Source: Batillaria attramentaria
Lineage: Eukaryota > Mollusca > Gastropoda > Batillariidae
Assembly (NCBI GenBank): GCA_018292915.2
Contig: JACVVK020000034.1
Coordinates: forward strand, 2,332,001-2,396,000
Length of the DNA stretch: 64,000 nucleotides
Direction of reading: 5' to 3'
Shown here: in pieces, positions 1 through 11,859 of the stretch
Layout of the letters: each line of letters begins with the position of its first letter
How positions within the stretch are numbered: position 1 is the stretch's first letter
Position numbers and translations under genes: made by a program
Notes under the pieces: generated by a model
The model's input: the letters and a program-made list of their open reading frames with translations, nothing else
Database searches by the model: none
What the model was told of the DNA's origin: nothing

Positions 1-447
1 GCAGTGTGCTTTCCTAGGACTGACTGGCGACAAAGTGAAGATACTGACAAGTTAACAAACAAGCAAGCAGTGTGCTTTCCTAGGACTGACTGGCGACAAA
101 GTGAAGATACTGACAAGTTAACAAACAAGCAAGCAGTGTGCTTTCCTAGGACTGACTGGCGACAAAGTGAAGATACTGACAAGTTAACAAACAAGCAAGC
201 AGTGTGCTTTCCTAGGACTGACTGGCGACAAAGTGAAGATACTGACAAGTTAACAAACAAGCAAGCAGTGTGCTTTCCTAGGACTGACTGGCGACAAAGT
301 GAAGATTCTGACAAGTTAACAAACAAGCAAGCAGTGTGCTTTCCTAGGACTGACTGGCGACAAAGTGAAGATACTGACAAGTTAACAAACAAGCAAGCAG
401 TGTGCTTTCCTAGGACTGACTGGCGACAAAGTGAAGATTCCGACAAG
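1..447. repeat. 66-bp minisatellite, at least 6.8 units, cut by window edge
   Basis: A unit beginning GCAGTGTGCTTTCC recurs exactly every 66 bp (starts at 1, 67, 133 and so on). Units are nearly identical; the visible differences are GATACTG changing to GATTCTG or GATTCCG. As 66 is a multiple of 3, one plus-strand frame stays open across all units and would give a 22-residue repeat, but the near-identity of the units gives no evidence of coding selection. The left end is outside the window. Confidence 0.97.
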
Positions 448-2029
448 TTTGCTTTTTCGTGTTGTTATTTCTAATCTTGCTTTCAATGCTATTAACAGTT
501 ACTGAAAGGCAGTTTTATTCAACTCAAGCTGTCATCGTTCTGTTGCTGCTGAATCAGATCTGATGAGTCATTCTTGCGGTTTTGCAAAGACAAAACTTGC
601 ACGTTTTCGCTTTTTTTTTTCTCCTCTCTCCAAAGTTCTCACTTTCAGCTAAGCGAAGACAAAACAGGTAAACTGCATAAAACGGTTACTACCTTTTGCA
701 CCAACCAGGCCACAATTCATTCAGCACACACATACTGAAACACTTTCCACAATACACACGCTAACGCTTAAACGTCAGCAGACAAGAACAATAAAGCGAG
801 TAACACACAATAAACACGTTTTGCGTCACAACCAAAGTACCCATTAAGAGTTACCAGACACAAAGCCAGCAAGCAGTCAGAAGCTACCCCCAAACAGTAA
901 GTGGTACGCCATTCAGCGTGAAAGCTTCTTTCACTTTCTTGCCAAAATGCTTTCGTGCGTCTGTCGTTCACCCGGTCGTTACACTGTTCCTGGGTGCCGT
1001 AAGTTTTGCTTGATCTGTTTTTCGGAAAGAAGCCATGTTGTGGGTGGATGGCATAGAAACATGCTCGATCGAGGTCACCCAAACACTACCTGGTTTTCAG
1101 GTGCGTCAGGTGTTCCCATCAGGTGCGTCATGCACCGCAATGGCGTTGACGTAACATTTCTGTTGTTACACCATTTTCATTGTTCTTTTGTCGCCTGTGG
1201 ACGAACGAGCACTGGGGGATGATCAATACTGAGTAAATCCACATCGGCCGGCCGTGTTTCTTTCAATTATGCAGTTTTCAAAATATTGACCTCTGACGTG
1301 GAAACGTGTCATTCTTTTCTCGCAGTATTTTTTTTTTCGTGGGTTTCTTTTCTTTAACCCTTTCTATTATGACGCTACCATCATACGCCTGGCACCAGCT
1401 GCCTGAATCCCTGAATGCCTGACATCGAACCAAGTGGGGTTTTTTTTGTTGTTGTTGTTGTTTCTAATATTTACTGGAAGTGTTGCTTGGATGTTACGTG
1501 TTACTTTGACGTCACCTTCAGCCGGTTGCCGCAGAGAAAACCTGACAGCAGACATGCTGGAGAGGGAGGTTAAAATGTAAACAAACTGTTACGACAATAG
1601 TCACAGCTCGGGCAGTATGAGTTAACTTGAATATCTCTTGTGTCATCAGACTCGTCAGGTTTTTCCGCACGATTTTGTAGATCCCTGCATAGTTTTCTCA
1701 GCTGTGAGACAAAGCTTCCGACACACAGCACAGTGTTTATTTACGTGACCACCGGCAGGTAGACGGTGACCCCACAAAGACAAACGGCTTCTGCATGACG
1801 CGAGGCGGTGACCTTACCGAGGCGCTGCTCCTGCCCAAGCTGTGTTGCTTTCCCCTAGCGGTGCCGGAAGGCCGGGGTGCCCCATCATTCTGTGCTTAGG
1901 GCCAGGTCCCGTGGGGTGAGGGACACAGACCCTTGGGGCGAAAACATATCCACGTGGCTTACGACAACCAGATGTGGACGTTTGCTTTTAATGCCGCATG
2001 AAATGTGTTGGGCACGAGCTAACTGAAAC
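448..2029. other. no recognised gene; unique-looking sequence
   Basis: Short open frames on both strands (for example 768-1082 minus) show no recognisable domain and no convincing splice context. Small features are a T-rich run near 608-620 and a GTT run at 1450-1461. The SDR42E-like gene on the minus strand should continue leftward through here, but I could not identify its exons. Confidence 0.5.
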
Positions 2030-2255
2030 TGTAGCTTGACTTGCTGTACTACAGCAACATACGGTTGGTTTAGTCATCAATGGAAACTGGAACTTGGAGT
2101 TTTGGAAAATTCTCTGCTAGGTAAATTTACTACGTATCACTGAAGTCAGTGTAACCTGACTTGGCATACATACCGCTACGCGTGGTTTAGTCAGTCCTCA
2201 CTGGAACTGGGTACGTTCCGGAAAATTCTCTCCTAGGTAAAGTTGCTGAGTATTC
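2030..2255. repeat. diverged tandem duplication (about 120 bp unit)
   Basis: Two successive blocks share the order TGACTTG, TGGTTTAGTCA, GGAAAATTCTCT and CTAGGTAAA. The second block is a diverged copy of the first. Confidence 0.7.
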
Positions 2256-2339
2256 ATGATACCGAATACGACCCTTGCGTGGCTGAGATTCACTAGGAGT
2301 GCACACCCAGACTGCGAGTTAAATGGACCGTAAAATACC

Positions 2340-2895
2340 TGAAGCTTACATTCTTGAACACCCCATAAAGAAATAAGCGTGTTTCCTACAGGATATTTAC
2401 TGGTTTCCTGGGGTACCGAACAAACTCAAACAATATTTAAAAGTCATTCTTGAATACAATAACGCAAACCGAACGCATGAACGGCATTCAGTCACAGATG
2501 TCTCTTTGGTGGTCTATCTCAAATACTGTGACATGCAATGGTCTTTCAGATTCTATTTTAATGACTGGTACAAACCGGTGATATGGCTTCAATCTGTATT
2601 TATAAATAAATAAACGTGGTCCTTAAAGGATGTTTTCTGGTTTCCTGGGGTACCGAACAAACTCAACATTTAAAAGCCATTCTTGAAGACAACAATGCGA
2701 ACAGAACGCGTGAACGTCTCTTTGGTGGTCTATCTCAAATACTATGACGCGTAATGGTCTTTCAGATTCTATGAATCATACAAACGGGTGACATGACTTC
2801 AATCTGTATTCATAAATAAATAAACGTGTTTCTGAAAGGATATTCACTGGCTTCCTGGAGTACCGAACAAAATCAAACACTACTTAAAAGCTAGG
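2340..2895. repeat. tandem repeat, about 210-236 bp unit, two and a half units
   Basis: Blocks starting near 2373, 2608 and 2817 each carry ATAA(A)CGTG, GGAT(A/G)TT, TGG(T/C)TTCCTGG, GTACCGAACAAA and TTAAAAG. The first two also share TCTCTTTGGTGGTCTATC, GGTCTTTCAGATTCTAT and CTTCAATCTGTATT. The middle unit is shorter through small deletions. No coding frame is maintained. Confidence 0.9.
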
Positions 2896-4111
2896 AGCGG
2901 AACAGCGAACGCTTGGCTTGGCACGTCTGGTCAGGTCTTCAAGTGTTTACGGGGAATAACGCTACCATGGTCCGCTGACGACCAGTGCTGCCATCTCGCG
3001 TTTCAATCTCTTGTGTGCATGCCTAAAACAGCTTACGCCTCTCATAAAAGAGGCAGGCGGACATAAAAACAGCTACCTTCTGTCAGTGTCCCCCGTCCCT
3101 CGCTCCGGATTGTCATCAGCACGGCAAAACGAAATGAGGACGCCAGCAGATGTAATGGGACCGGGTTTCCGTGGCTGATGCGTTTTCCGTGGATTGTTTT
3201 TCATAAGACCACTTTATCTCCCTTTACATCCATGTAAACGAGCGAACAGACCCACAGACCCCCCGCCGCAGGGATGCGTGTTCTGGCTAGCCGTTTCAGC
3301 CTTTTTGTCACTACTGACGATGGCTATTCGCACGCACCTAGTTCATTTGTGGTTGTGGACGAATAAAACAAGTGAGTGTTCATTTCCTTCACTACGATTT
3401 GAATGTTTCAAATGATTTATTTTCCTTGTTGGCGTCCACCATCAAAGGGACATTTAGAACGGCAAAAGCTATTTCCAGTGTCCTAAATATCCACTGTCGA
3501 CTCTGCCACTGCCATGCAATATATAACACTGCTCCCTCTTCAATGGAGTCTGCAGAGAGTTTTGGGCGCTTCGTCCCAGAGATTTGTTAAGCGCTATTTT
3601 GCGGAAAATTTTGTCAGTTGTTCAGTCGACGTCATACATTAGTCTCCTGAACAGCAATGGCTTCCATGTCAGATATATATCCGCAGAGAAAGTACTGTCA
3701 TCGTTACATTTCCACAGCCATGTACACGTTCTACGACGGAGTTTGCAGACAGGCAGGCAAAGCAACAAAATAATAGCAGACAAGGAAACGACAGTCTACT
3801 GGGGGCAATATCGCCATGTGTTCCATTATTTGATCCCTTTTGAACTATGCCGCCGACTCACTTTGAACACAGAACGTGTCGGGAGGACAGCGACAATGGG
3901 GAAAGCAAATGCGTGTGACAATAAAGTCCCGGACTGTCGCCCAAAACAGTTTGTCAGAGTTCCCAGCCGCCCAGAAAACACTCTGCATGCTTCCAGTAAA
4001 ACTGGAGCTAAATGTCTATAATTATGCATGTTTCTTGAACGAGAACCAGTCTTCGGTGTAGTGAACTTGGGTGTTGAAGAATTGGTATGGGTGTGGTCCA
4101 ACAGATGGCAG
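2896..4111. other. no recognised gene
   Basis: Several short open frames overlap on both strands (3194-4101). None matches a family I recognise and none is bounded by a persuasive splice pair. Confidence 0.45.
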
Positions 4112-4262
4112 GGTAGGGTATGGTATGTGGCATGGTAGAATAAGGGTGGGGAGAGGTAGGGGAGGGAAGGGTAAGGTAGGGTATGGTAGGGTAGGATAGA
4201 ATAGGGTGGGGTGGGGTAGGAGAGGGGAGGGGAGGGTAGTGGAGAGGGAGGGGAGGGTTGGT
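4112..4262. repeat. G-rich purine tract with GGGTA/GGGGA runs
   Basis: About 150 bp of degenerate repeats of GGTAGGGTATGG, GGGGAGG and similar on the plus strand. The many closely spaced G3-G4 runs make it a G-quadruplex candidate. Open frames here are compositional artefacts. Confidence 0.85.
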
Positions 4263-4675
4263 TCTACTCGGAACACATATCCGTCGCTTTTGAAACTCTC
4301 AAGGCGCCGCAGGGCTGGAAGATGAAGCAATGACAGTCTGCTGCTGCTAGGCACTACTTTGGAAAGGAAAAAAAAAATCATGCTCAGTTTTGTACCCGTG
4401 ACGGTTGTGGTCAGTACTTGTGATGGGAATGGTCGGAGGGGGGTGGGGGTGGGGGTTCTGTTGGAGGTTTAACGTTGTCTGTCCAGCATAAGAACTTGAA
4501 TGATTTCAAGAAAGGCGGAAGTGCTGAGGAAGGGCCTGTACAAGAGCCCATGATCTAATCGCGATCCCGTTGCAGTACTGCAGAGCGCCAGATCACCAGA
4601 CCCGTAGTGAAATGGTCTGTCTTTTACAACACCCGTCGGTAGTGGAAAAAGACGTTTAAGAGTCGAACAACCAAG

Positions 4676-4804
<129 letters not shown>

Positions 4805-7119
4805 CTCCGGACAATAAACTTCTGACAGATCCCCAAGGTCAGTGCCAGAGTAAATTGTCAATACAAATACACTCGAAATACGCCACAGAATACCTACTGC
4901 CCACGCGCTCCGCAGATCACGCATTACCGTATGCCTACATCATGCTTATGGAGACCGGAAAGCGCGTCGCTACACCTTCCTCTGCTTTTCTCATTAATAT
5001 GACGCGTACCGAATACAGTTTCTATCAGGTAATGCATCGGAAGCTTACTTCCTTCCCCGCAAACTGGCGTGGAGAGATAGAAAGCCCCCCAAAAAACTGC
5101 CTTTGTTGTTAGTGTGGGTTTGTCCCCAATGCTGCTGTTTTTATTGGCCATCATTCGCGCCCCAGACGAAATCCCCCTCAGGAACCTCGCTCTGATGAAT
5201 GGATTTTCTGCACAAGAGAAAACAATCAGACAGCTGGGAAAGAGGCCAGAGGGGGGCTTGGGGAGAGATGGGGGGGGGGGGGGGGGAGGGGGTACCTTCA
5301 TAAAGGCGGGGGAAAAGACAAAAAGCTTGTTGACCCGGCCACGTGACAGTAGACTGGCCGCTGCACAGGAGGGACACTCTATCCAAGGCTTCCCCCTAAA
5401 GTCACATCGGCACGGGGATTAGCCAAGATGGCCGGCAGTTTTTCCTGTGCTACTCCAAATCAAGTTTTTCGATAACGGTTGCTCTCGGGTGAAGCCGCAT
5501 GTGTGGGTTTAATACCTCGTCAGATCAGTAGCACAGTATTTTGTTGTTGTTGTTGTTTGGTTGTTTTGTTTTTCCCAATGGTACTGCTCCATTTCAAAGT
5601 GTTTTCCAAGCAGTAGTTCCTAGTATTTTTGTATCTATGTTTTCTTTGTTGTTGTTGTTGTTGTTTGTTTTGTTGATTTTATTTTGTTTTGTTTAGGGCT
5701 TTTTGTTTTTGGTTGTTTTTGGTATTTTTGTTGTTGTTGTTTTTGTTTGTTTGGTGTTTGTTGGGGGGTGGGGGGGGGGTCATTTTCAAATGTAGCGCCG
5801 GAAAAACTCCATGGGTTTCCGTTTGTCGACTTGAAAGAAAGGGGCCGTTTCTCAACCAGAGAACGACTTCTAGTTTGACTAATTCATCACTACAATGTCA
5901 AGACGCATGCGTGCTCATAATACAAATGTCGCTTAACCTGACACGGAGCAATCGTCGTGAAAACTTTCGACAAACCCATGTAGCACCGGGACAACTCCTC
6001 GCCATCTTGCACACCCTTGCTCAAGTCAACCAACCCCCCAAGGAAGAAAAAAATGCAGCCGCGTGCCCTGCTGCACCTGGAAAAAGCGTTGCAGGAGACT
6101 CCTGTGGCGAGTTAGCTTGTGAGGCACGCGGTTTCTGGGCGGGTGACAAGTTCTGCAACACCTCTAAAGTCGTCCGGAAAAGAAGCCTAAGCGCCGTGAG
6201 TTTGATATGCGCTTAGGTCCTTTTTACAGACGACGGTGGACCTCTCTCCTTCATTCTCTGAACCGCAGAATGATGGTTGTGTCTGTTCTTCCCTGTGACA
6301 TGGAAGATAATGACACTACGCGTTCGAAGAATACCTGTCTTCTTCATTCTCGTCACCACATAGCGATGATCGTGTGTGTTCTTCCCTGTGGTCGGGAGGA
6401 CCCGGATCCTACGCGTTCGGAGAATGCCCCTCTCGCTCTCCCCCACTCTCTCTCTCTCTCTCTCTCGCCCCTGCCTTCAAAGTGTCAGGTTCCACTGTCG
6501 AGTTCCACGGGTCTTGTCCTCTATCAACGGCATTTGTGTCAAGACTTCCACTCCATACCATCCTGTTATGTTACGACATGATGGCAAGTGTAACACGTTT
6601 TTTTCGCATTCCTGTTGTAATAGCGCGTCTGTACGCCTCTCTCTCTGACTTATACCCGTCCTCCACACGTGTCAATACTGGATCTTGCAACAGTTGGGAA
6701 GACAATTACATGGTGCACCTAAGTGATGAGCGAGGAGTTGCCTTACGTTTTCACTGATAATCCTAACGGTAGAACAGTCTCAAGGAAAATGCTGGGGAAA
6801 CTTCCCTATTGTTACGTGTGCTTTACCACAACGGTAAAATATATAAGGGCGAGGAGGGGGGGGGGCAAAGAAAGGAAAGTGGCCAAGTGTTAATAACACT
6901 AAAAAGCATGTAGCGTAGTATACAAAGTCATGCCCTCTGCGCTAAACACTAAGCGGGTTCTTTGTCCGAGCCTGTTCCGTCCTGCTTCCGTCTGTTCTTC
7001 ATGTCCAGATGTACAGCCGGCCTTTGAACCTCAAAAACCTGCATGCCTCAGGGAACGTAGCTAAAAGACATGTAAATCACAACAAACACATCAAAGACAT
7101 CAAAACCTCGGAAACTGCA
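4805..7119. other. no recognised gene; simple-sequence patches
   Basis: Contains a G run at 5271-5287, GTT/TTTTG-rich sequence at 5540-5760 followed by another G run, and a TC run at 6448-6468. A short stretch near 5447-5500 (GCTACTCCAAATCAA ... GTTGCTCTCGGG) weakly resembles the arm of the fold-back elements at 30.3 and 50.0 kb. The open frame at 5689-6216 is largely GTT-repeat translation and has no recognisable domain. Confidence 0.45.

Positions 7120-7150
<31 letters not shown>
7120..7150. repeat. (GA)n microsatellite
   Basis: Uninterrupted GA dinucleotide run. Confidence 0.95.
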
Positions 7151-7152
<2 letters not shown>

Positions 7153-7670
7153 TGCATACAGCCATTTGTAGATTAGCAGACTACGCACGTGCAAAGTGAT
7201 GGCAGGGAAGATACCTTTTTTTTTCTCTCTCTCTCACTATTATTATCGCTTACCACTCTCACTCCACGCTCGCAAAACTCCCCCTGAGGGGATGATATGA
7301 AAAGTGCTAGATGGAACAGAGATCAGAAGCCAATGAGGCACGGCCAATCGCTACTACCTGGCGGGTCGTATGGGCTTTGCCAGCCTACCCACCAACTTCC
7401 TGATCCCGAAACCTTCTGTTTTCACCCCCACTGATAACCGGGGCGGGATCGCTGTCATTACACTTGCATCACCGGTGCTAAAGTTTACACCTGGCCAACT
7501 CCCCGCAAGTTGGAGCTTCCCCACCATTATCCGGACCAGCGTGGGGATGATCTGAACGGCTCACAAAATTAGAGCTTTTACGAGCCTGCAGCCCGGTGGT
7601 GCCAAAATGCGTAAAGCAGGTTGGAGACACAACTAGTTTGAACTTCTCAAGGTCGCACCACCTTCATTGG

Positions 7671-7832
7671 GGACTGAGTCGGTCGGCTCAACCGGTTCAT
7701 CGACTCAGATCGAAAGGATGAGAGTTCGAATCCCGCAAGTGCCAACTATTATACAGGGTTTCCCGGTGTCCTCGTCTTTGGATCTCACTCTCACGGCGAG
7801 AAAAAGACGCTGACCCGGAAAGCACCAAGCCA
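7671..7832 (+). mobile_element. tRNA-derived SINE, family B (single copy here)
   Basis: The head GGGGACTGAGTCGGTC...GGCTCAACCGG is followed about 35 bp later by AGAGTTCGAATCCCG, which matches a pol III B box (GTTCGAATCC). The body then reads CCTCGTCTTTGGATCTCAC. Length and arrangement suit a tRNA-type SINE. No target-site duplication was identified, and the body differs from the main family found later in the window. Confidence 0.55.
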
Positions 7833-7995
7833 TCCTTAACCCCAGCTCTTTACCTGCTAAATCCAGTAATTTTCATTGGCGCCAATGATGTCAGTTCATG
7901 GCACAGTTTGTGGTACATCCATGGAGTTTTCACGATGCCTAATAAGTTCACATAATAATAATACATAGTTTTTATAAAGCGCTGCTCTCCAAAAA

Positions 7996-7997
<2 letters not shown>

Positions 7998-8041
<44 letters not shown>
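7998..8041. repeat. (AC)n microsatellite
   Basis: AC dinucleotide run of about 43 bp. Confidence 0.95.
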
Positions 8042-8044
<3 letters not shown>

Positions 8045-9145
8045 CAGAATGCAAACAATTCCTGTAATTCACCTATTGCAGCGTCAAGTTACTTAAAAGC
8101 CGTAAGCATTAATGAATCGCAACCATAAATGGGTAACAAAAAAAACACAACTACACGACAGCAGCAACGTTAACACGAACAGGAGTGAAAAATGAAAATT
8201 CGTTTAACGATTAAATCCATGAAAGATTCGCAAATATAAAAGAGTAACATGAAAACTAAACGGCAGCACCAAAAACATGAACGACAGGAAAGGAGTGAAA
8301 AATGAAGAAATTGTTCGTCGACTATTAGAAACCCAACGCAAAAAGAAGGAATAATAATATTTATAAAAATAAAAAAAACGAGAAAACTCTCCCACTGGTT
8401 GAAAAGCATCGACACTTTGAGAAGAGGAAGTGGAATAAAACACTTACAGCACCCCCTACAAAAGTCGCCTTAACGCCTGACTGATCAGCCTGATGAGGGA
8501 ACGATAAGCGCGGGATATAAATTTAAGCATTTGCCACTTCGCCATCAAAACCTGCTGCTGCAGTAAGCCGCTAATGTTTGCATGTCGCGTGCTTGTAAAG
8601 ACATCGCCAGCAGCTCTTTCCGCGCTTTCAAAACACGCCATATACCCTTGTCATTTTCTGTCTCTTTTGCATTAAGCCCCCTACTTGAGTTGTCCACGGA
8701 ACAACGGTGGGGGGGAAGTCAAGTGCGCATTGCGCAATCAATGCATGATGAATGAAGTGCTTCGGAGGATTTTATTGTCGAGCACACGAGTATTTACAGG
8801 CCCATCCTCGGATATATCGAGCCTCGCAAACCGTTCGGAGATGTTCATAAGCGGTGGCTAGCATCACACCACTTGCACGCGTGCGCTACAGCTGGCACAT
8901 TTACAGCTCTCGTAGTTAAGAAAAGATGAGAAAATTAATACAGGCTTGCCTTAAAAATACAGAAGCACAGAGAATGAACATGTTTTAAAGTGGACAGTGC
9001 AAAATTCACAAATTAATATTCATCGACAGAGAGGAGGTTACAAATATTTGTATTCTGAAATTGAATATTTGCAACCTTTGTTGAAAGGATCGATGAATTC
9101 TTGGGGATCACTGAAAGCCGTTTATACAACCTTGATTACAGTTTT

Positions 9146-9151
<6 letters not shown>
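8042..9151. other. AT-rich non-coding stretch
   Basis: A-rich and T-rich sequence. Open frames on the minus strand (8170-8641) are low complexity (Phe/Ser rich) and unrecognised. Confidence 0.45.
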
Positions 9152-9210
<59 letters not shown>

Positions 9211-9237
9211 GAGGTGGAGCGGGGGGGGGGGGGGGGG
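9152..9237. repeat. compound microsatellite (GA)n-(CAGA)n-G tract
   Basis: A GA run passes into CAGA tetranucleotides and then a long G run. Confidence 0.95.
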
Positions 9238-9953
9238 TGGTGGTGGTTAGATTTTCCGTATACGATCGAATTCCTTTCCCAAATTCAAAGAATTCGCCAG
9301 CGCAAAAAAAGGCACATTAGATAATATCTGTGTACGAGTTTTCTCCTAACAGAAAAGAACAAAAACATAATATGCTGCACTTGAAACTCTCCTTTCCCGG
9401 GGGCCTCTGTTTCGACCACCGTAAACAAGTCAAGTGTTTGGTCATAAAACATTCCGCGGCAAAAGTGATTACGACACACTTCAAGCCGCTGTTTACCCCT
9501 ACTGTTTATACCCCACCTACATGCTGCTGCAAGTGTTTACAAAGTGGGAAAAGAACCACCGGCGGGGTTAGGGTCTAAGGTTCCACTCTGCTCAACCTCC
9601 CACAAAAACAGGGAAAGAAAGCTAAATTTATGCCGCCATTGTTGAAAGGTCTCCGATACTGTCCCCTCAAGGTGGACCTCCCAAGTCAAAGAGCGCGGCA
9701 AAGGGGAGAGAATAAAACCAAGAGCTGGGTGCTGTGCCCATGCCCATGGGCCTCCTGCAGGAAAAACACGTGCATGTCTGGTGATGTTTTGTCAAGTGTA
9801 CAACACAAGGCAGCCTGGGACTGAGACACGAAGGAACAGGGACCCACTCGTGATCAAAGTCCTCCTCGCGTTTCCTACCACTCAGCAATAGGTTGGCCGG
9901 ACTGAGAGGGATCGGTTCGTGTGGTCCTCTGGTCCATTCAGTTCAGTGTTCTG
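9238..9953. other. no recognised gene
   Basis: Short open frames on both strands have no family signature or splice support. Confidence 0.4.
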
Positions 9954-9996
9954 GACATTACTACACTGAGAGCAGCGCTCTCAGTGTAGTAATGTC
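9954..9996. repeat. perfect 20-bp inverted repeat with 3-nt loop
   Basis: The arm GACATTACTACACTGAGAGC (9954-9973) is followed by AGC and then its exact reverse complement (9977-9996). The 43-bp palindrome would fold into a perfect 20-bp stem. No microsatellite or duplicated copy explains it, and it is not followed by a T run. Confidence 0.97.
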
Positions 9997-11374
9997 AAAC
10001 GATACCTATTCAAGGTGCTCCAATATCTTTGCGAATGACAGGCGATACCTATTCACGTCCGTCAACTGGATATTTGGTCTTCTACAACACCTGTATCTTT
10101 CAGTACAACTGTTTTCAATGAATGTCCCAACTGTCTACAATGGGGTCAAGGTTTCTGTTTTCCATCCGTCTCCAAACGGGCTAAAGGAAGCCTATGAGTA
10201 TCATGATGACGTCTTCATCGCCACCTCAGTATAGGCGAGTTGAGCTTTGTGAACCTAAAATTGTCTGTGGCCTAGAGTATTCATCATGTGCACCCCACTG
10301 ACCCCCAGCCCACCCGGCCCACCCACACACACACACACACACACTTTTGGGTACTGACGGAGGTTTGCTTGAATGAAGTTGGTCCAGCAGGAAAAAAAAA
10401 AAAGAAGAAAACCCTAGCGGATCAACAAGAAATCGCCAACACGCGAATTCTTTTTGTCTGGCAGCACCAGTTCTGTTTTTCTCCAAAGGATACACAGATA
10501 CACTTCCCGTCCGTAAGCCATCCCCGTGCAGGTGCCGGCCAGTAGCAGGGGCCAATTACCATACCTGACGTTAGACCGGCCACCTGAATAGCAGACCGCA
10601 CACACAAAAAAAAAGCTTGTTTCGGAAGTCAAGGATCACGGGCCGTTTAACAAGCTGCCCATGGAAACACTCTATCACTGCCAGCTTGGTGTTATGTCTG
10701 CTGGCACGAGTCTGACCGTGCGTATAGCCAGTTTGTTGCCTCTTCTTGTAACTTTGGCTAACTCACCTCACCCAGGGATGTTCCTCCCACTGATAAGGTT
10801 ACAAACTCTCCGTTTGTTCAACACCTGACCGTTTAACGCCCCTCGCCCTCTTCCCTTCTGGCAGGTGAAAATGTTTGTGTCTATACTCAGGTGTAGACTT
10901 TTCAAGAATTCATTCCGGCCTCAAGCCAAGGTCGGAGTGCAGGAGGCCATGCTCATGAAGTACTCATATGCATTGGTAGGTACTTAGATAATATTTGAAG
11001 TTGTACGGTGCTGATATGAAGTGGTACGGTGCTTATACTGATGTACTGACATCTTCACCTAAACAATGACATTTTTATTGTAATTAACATAACTGTTGGT
11101 CCTTTAGGAAGATAGTTCTGTAATGGCTGAATGTCGAAAACTACTCAGTCACACGTTCCCTTAACCCATTCATTCCAAGCGTCCCAATCAGATTAGGAAC
11201 ACACTATAACAAAGCGTGTCAGTTCAGGAAAGACAATGACTCAGTAAGGCGACGACGGGACTGTTCCCCTAATCCTCTTCACAAGCCTCGGTCGATCGTT
11301 TAAATGCTACCAAATTCAAGTTATGCTCATAGACTGACCACTCGCACAAAATGTAACCAAAACTGTATAGCACT
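9997..11374. other. no recognised gene
   Basis: A plus-strand frame (9893-10234) runs through the hairpin and ends at 10234; I recognise no domain in it. There is an AC run at 10323-10344 and a short A run near 10391. The intergenic region is otherwise featureless to me. Confidence 0.4.
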
Positions 11375-11458
11375 GAGCATGTCATAAGTACGTCTTGTTT
11401 ATGCTCAAACTGTTTTTCTGTAATTTGTCCAATGCAACAAAATAAATCTGCTTAAACC
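11375..11458 (+). mobile_element. dispersed repeat, probable LINE 3' tail, copy 1
   Basis: The segment from GAGCATG(T)CATAAGTACG to AAATAAATCTGCTTAAACC recurs at 52765-53030 (there split by a SINE) and in reverse at 57606-57689. The shared features are TCTTGTTTATGCTCA and the terminal AAATAAATCTG(C/T)TTAAA. The second copy lies just downstream of a LINE endonuclease relic, so a LINE 3' end is the likeliest source; this is inference. Confidence 0.6.
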
Positions 11459-11763
11459 AACTGTATAGCATTAATAGCTGTACTAATCATCAGACAGAGT
11501 ATTTCCAGCGTACGGGCCTACGGGAACACTCACGCGAAACTGCCCTCCCCCCCAAAAAAAAAAAAAAAAACAAAAAAAGACCACAACAACAACAACAACA
11601 ACAACTGAGGTAGTTAGTAAAGATGGGATTCGCTCGTTTTGACAAAGATGGAATACGCTTCTGCAAGCGGACAGAGTCATGGTGAAATTATGGACATGAC
11701 CTCGTTGGTACTGAAGTAGTTCTGGACAGTGGTGCGGGAATACGATACAATGTTGACACCCAC

Positions 11764-11859
11764 CTGCTCCCTTCCCGACATGCCGTAGGAGGCCATGTGA
11801 TATACGACGTCAGCGCCCTCTATGCCACGCCGCACGTCCTCGCTGTTTCGTATATCGCA
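11764..11859 (-). CDS. SDR42E-like short-chain dehydrogenase/reductase, second coding exon
   Basis: This minus-strand exon of 96 nt (32 codons) follows an acceptor made of a TG-rich run ending CAG and ends at the donor CAG|GTGGGT. It encodes CDIRNSEDV...VVYHMASYGMSGREQ. The HxASYGMSGREQ block is characteristic of the SDR42E branch of extended short-chain dehydrogenases, which are NAD(P)-binding, membrane-associated enzymes related to 3-beta-hydroxysteroid dehydrogenases. Joined in phase 0 to the upstream exon it gives FFK|CDIR, matching the family's F-x-x-GDIR segment. The catalytic YxxxK region and the C-terminus were not found in 1-11763, so they are outside the window or unrecognised. Confidence 0.85.

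Noticed and set aside
5689..6216. 175-codon plus-strand open frame
   Set aside because: Its first third is translated GTT/G-run sequence, the rest matches nothing, and no splice pair brackets it.
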